Assembly: GCA_903922605.1 (NCBI GenBank)
Contig: CAIXUG010000086.1
Coordinates: 157,944-221,943, forward strand
Reading direction: 5' to 3'
From: an uncultured Verrucomicrobiota bacterium
GTDB taxonomy: Bacteria; Verrucomicrobiota; Verrucomicrobiia; Limisphaerales; UBA9464
DNA length: 64,000 bases
The notes under the pieces were generated by a model. That model saw only the letters and a list, made by a program, of their open reading frames with translations, ran no database searches and was not told the origin of the DNA. The position numbers were made by a program, and so were the translations under genes. Positions 62,298 through 64,000 of the stretch are shown piece by piece (within the stretch, counting starts at the first letter, position 1; every line of letters starts with the position of its first letter).

Positions 62298-63428
62298 ATG
62301 TCACTTCGCGTGCTCGTCGCGCCCGACAAGTTCAAGGGCACCCTCACCGCACAGCAGGCTGCTGGCGCCATCGTCAACGGCTGGTGGGCCGCGCGTCCGC
62401 AGGACGAGATGGAAATGCTGCCCATGAGCGACGGCGGCGACGGCTTCGGCGAGATCATCGCCAATCTGCTGGAAGCCACCGAGCAGACCACCGCCACCGT
62501 GGATGCCGCCAACCGGCCCGTCGGGGGCAAGTGGTGGTGGCATGCGGACACCAAGACGGCGATCATCGAGGCGGCGCAGGTCATCGGCCTGGCGATGCTC
62601 CCTCCGGGGCGCTTTCATCCTTTCGAGCTGGATACGCGCGGGCTTGCCGCCGTGATCCGTTCGGCGGTGGCTGCGGGCGCGCAAACGGTGCTGATCGGCA
62701 TTGGCGGAAGTGCGACCAACGATGGCGGCTTCGGCGTCGCAAGCGCCCTCGGTTGGCGCTTCTTCGATGACCGCGACCAGCCGATCGACAAATGGGTCAA
62801 GCTCAGCAAGCTCACCCGCTGGCTGCCTCCGCTGGAGCCCATCCTCGGCGTGGAATTCATCGTGGCGGTGGATGTGGAAAATCCCCTGCTCGGCCTGAAC
62901 GGCTGCACCCGCGTGTATGGCCCGCAGAAGGGCCTGATCATGCAGCAGGCTCCCATCGCTGAGGCCGCCCTGGAAAAACTGGCGGCCAAGGCCCAGGAGC
63001 AGTTCGGCTACGACATTTCGACGGATGCGGGCTGCGGCGCGGCGGGTGGCCTTGGCTTTGGCCTGCGTGTCTTCCTGGGAGCGCGGCTGGAGTCCGGCTT
63101 CGACATCTTCGCGAACCACGCCAAGCTGGACACCAAGCTGGCACAGGCGGACCTCGTGCTGACCGGCGAAGGAGCCATCGACCGCCAGAGCCTCATGGGC
63201 AAGGGCACCGGCCGCCTCGCGCAACGGTGCCGGCTGCACCAGAAGCGCTGCGTCGGCTTCGCCGGCAGCGTCGAGGGCGCGGCCCAGACCCAGACTTCCG
63301 ACCGCCTGTTCTACGCCGCTTACGGCATCACCCCGACGATGACCAGCCCGGTGGAAGCCAAGAAGAACGCCATGGTCTGGCTGGAGAAGCTCGCGAACAA
63401 GATCGCCACGGACTACGACTGGTCGTGA
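62298..63428 (+). CDS. glxK: Glycerate kinase
   Basis: The 376-residue GckA/GlxK-type kinase from ATG 62298 (MSLRVLVAPDKFKGTLTA) has MSDGGDGFGEIIANL, GIGGSATNDGGFGVASALGWRF, GLNGCTRVYGPQKG, DAGCGAAGGLGFGLRVFLG and VLTGEGAIDRQSLMGKGTGRLA. It phosphorylates glycerate to the 2- or 3-phosphate. The start lies 78 bases after the structured element, and the open frame upstream of it is not coding. Confidence 0.94.
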   Translation: MSLRVLVAPDKFKGTLTAQQAAGAIVNGWWAARPQDEMEMLPMSDGGDGFGEIIANLLEATEQTTATVDAANRPVGGKWWWHADTKTAIIEAAQVIGLAMLPPGRFHPFELDTRGLAAVIRSAVAAGAQTVLIGIGGSATNDGGFGVASALGWRFFDDRDQPIDKWVKLSKLTRWLPPLEPILGVEFIVAVDVENPLLGLNGCTRVYGPQKGLIMQQAPIAEAALEKLAAKAQEQFGYDISTDAGCGAAGGLGFGLRVFLGARLESGFDIFANHAKLDTKLAQADLVLTGEGAIDRQSLMGKGTGRLAQRCRLHQKRCVGFAGSVEGAAQTQTSDRLFYAAYGITPTMTSPVEAKKNAMVWLEKLANKIATDYDWS

Positions 63429-63540
63429 GACTTGAGGCCATCGGCCGACATCCCGGAAGGATCCGGTCAGTGGCCTGCAGCAGGTGCTGGCCCTGAGGCA
63501 GTGCCCCGGCTTGCCCGAAGTAACGGCTGCTCAGCAGGCG

Positions 63541-63918
63541 TTATTTGCAGGAAACTTGGCGAGGTTGTCCGCGCGGCAAATCACGCAGGCTGTCTGGTTC
63601 CCTCTTTCCGGTAGAAGACGGGCTACATTCGGGCGATTCGACCTCGGGCTTGATGAGCAGGAGTCTTGAACACTGGGGACATTCAAGGACGGAGCCGACG
63701 TTCTTTGAAGCGCGGACGATCGCCTTCGTTTTAGCGAGGTCGTCGCCCGACTGGTGGATCTTGATCTCCGCTTTGATGAATTTCTGATAATTTTCATCAT
63801 TCACCAGCGCATAGGACTTATAGGGTTTCGCCTGCTTCCCGTCCTGGCTTTTATAGCGATAGAGCGTTTTAAATAAAACTGTAGCTATTTTGTGGGGGTT
63901 CTGGCAGGGTTTGGGCAT
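63541..63918 (-). pseudogene. Probable gene fragment truncated by an insertion sequence
   Basis: An open minus-strand frame encodes YKSQDGKQAKPYKSYALV, a Lys-rich helical part and a CxxC pair (ECPQCSRLL). GC falls to 43% in a hand-counted 60-base line (63781-63840). Its 5' end runs straight into the edge of the IS630-type element, and the only ATG (63918) overlaps the transposase ATG on the other strand, so the true N-terminus is probably beyond the element. Family not recognised. The 110 bases between glxK and this fragment hold nothing I can name. Confidence 0.35.
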
Positions 63919-64000
63919 GCGCACTCTGTCGGTGGATTTGCGGGAACGGATTCTGGCGGCATACGACCAGGGTGAGGCCACCCAGGCGGCGGTGGCGGAG
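63917..64000 (+). mobile_element. IS630-family transposase, N-terminus only (cut by window)
   Basis: An ATG at 63917 opens a frame running off the right edge: MRTLSVDLRERILAAYDQG followed by EATQAAVAE. This is the helix-turn-helix N-terminus of IS630-type transposases (…SLDLRERVVAAYDAGEGT…). IS630 elements insert at TA; the AT-rich AAATAAAACTGTAGC around 63871-63885 is a candidate left end. Only 28 codons are visible. Confidence 0.78.

Overview
The window reads as chromosomal DNA of a high-GC, Gram-negative (diderm) member of the Verrucomicrobiota, possibly Limisphaerales/Pedosphaera-like. The reasons are the paired PSD1 (DUF1549/DUF1553) and DUF1501 secreted proteins, several short pseudopilins with the [18 protein letters not shown] signal, a GMC oxidoreductase paired with gluconate dehydrogenase subunit 3, an apiosidase-like glycoside hydrolase, hopanoid radical-SAM genes, and a flagellum with P- and L-ring genes. 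No rRNA or tRNA gene and no CRISPR array was recognised.

Layout. 1-8.3 kb: housekeeping genes (an RluA-methyltransferase fusion cut by the window edge, CPBP protease, a Gly/Pro-repeat protein, nadD, larB, rlmN, hisH). 8.3-17.6 kb: two pseudopilins, a lipoprotein, DUF3500, and the PSD1-phosphoesterase-DUF1501 group. 17.1-30.6 kb: DUF2127, glyS with a large AT-richer insert, a third pseudopilin, a LytS-like kinase, a GH140-like hydrolase, an AONS paralogue, a DMT permease, GMC oxidoreductase with its subunit 3, a low-GC secreted protein and purD. 30.7-35.3 kb: a lone receiver, a hybrid kinase with a degenerate receiver, and an esterase. 35.5-48.3 kb: motility block (flgFGAHIJNKL; cheR-cheD-HDOD-cheB on the other strand; fliW-csrA-flagellin). 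48.4-55 kb: hpf, an amidohydrolase, an SDR, bioF, bioA, larC. 55-58.3 kb: lipoprotein-hpnH-hpnJ. 58.4-64 kb: CNT nucleoside permease, a THI5-like sensor kinase, a structured repeat element, glycerate kinase, and the start of an IS630-type transposase at the edge.

Genes that appear to work together. nadD and larB are neighbours, and NadD makes the dinucleotide that LarB carboxylates; larC, a later step of nickel-pincer cofactor synthesis, lies 48 kb away. FliW, CsrA and flagellin form the known partner-switching trio. Two near-consensus sigma-54 promoters precede the two flagellar operons, and both operons also share a 13-base word upstream. A short-chain reductase, bioF and bioA form a biotin group.

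The most unusual feature is a set of small palindromic or low-complexity repeat families that occur between genes and also, in frame, inside genes: rlmN once, bioA twice from two different families, and the PSD1 gene once. A 273-bp element at 61948-62220 has 19-bp terminal inverted repeats around four perfect mini-hairpins, and a 15-base match to its terminus lies 42 kb away. Coding calls rest on motif reading only; no searches were run.
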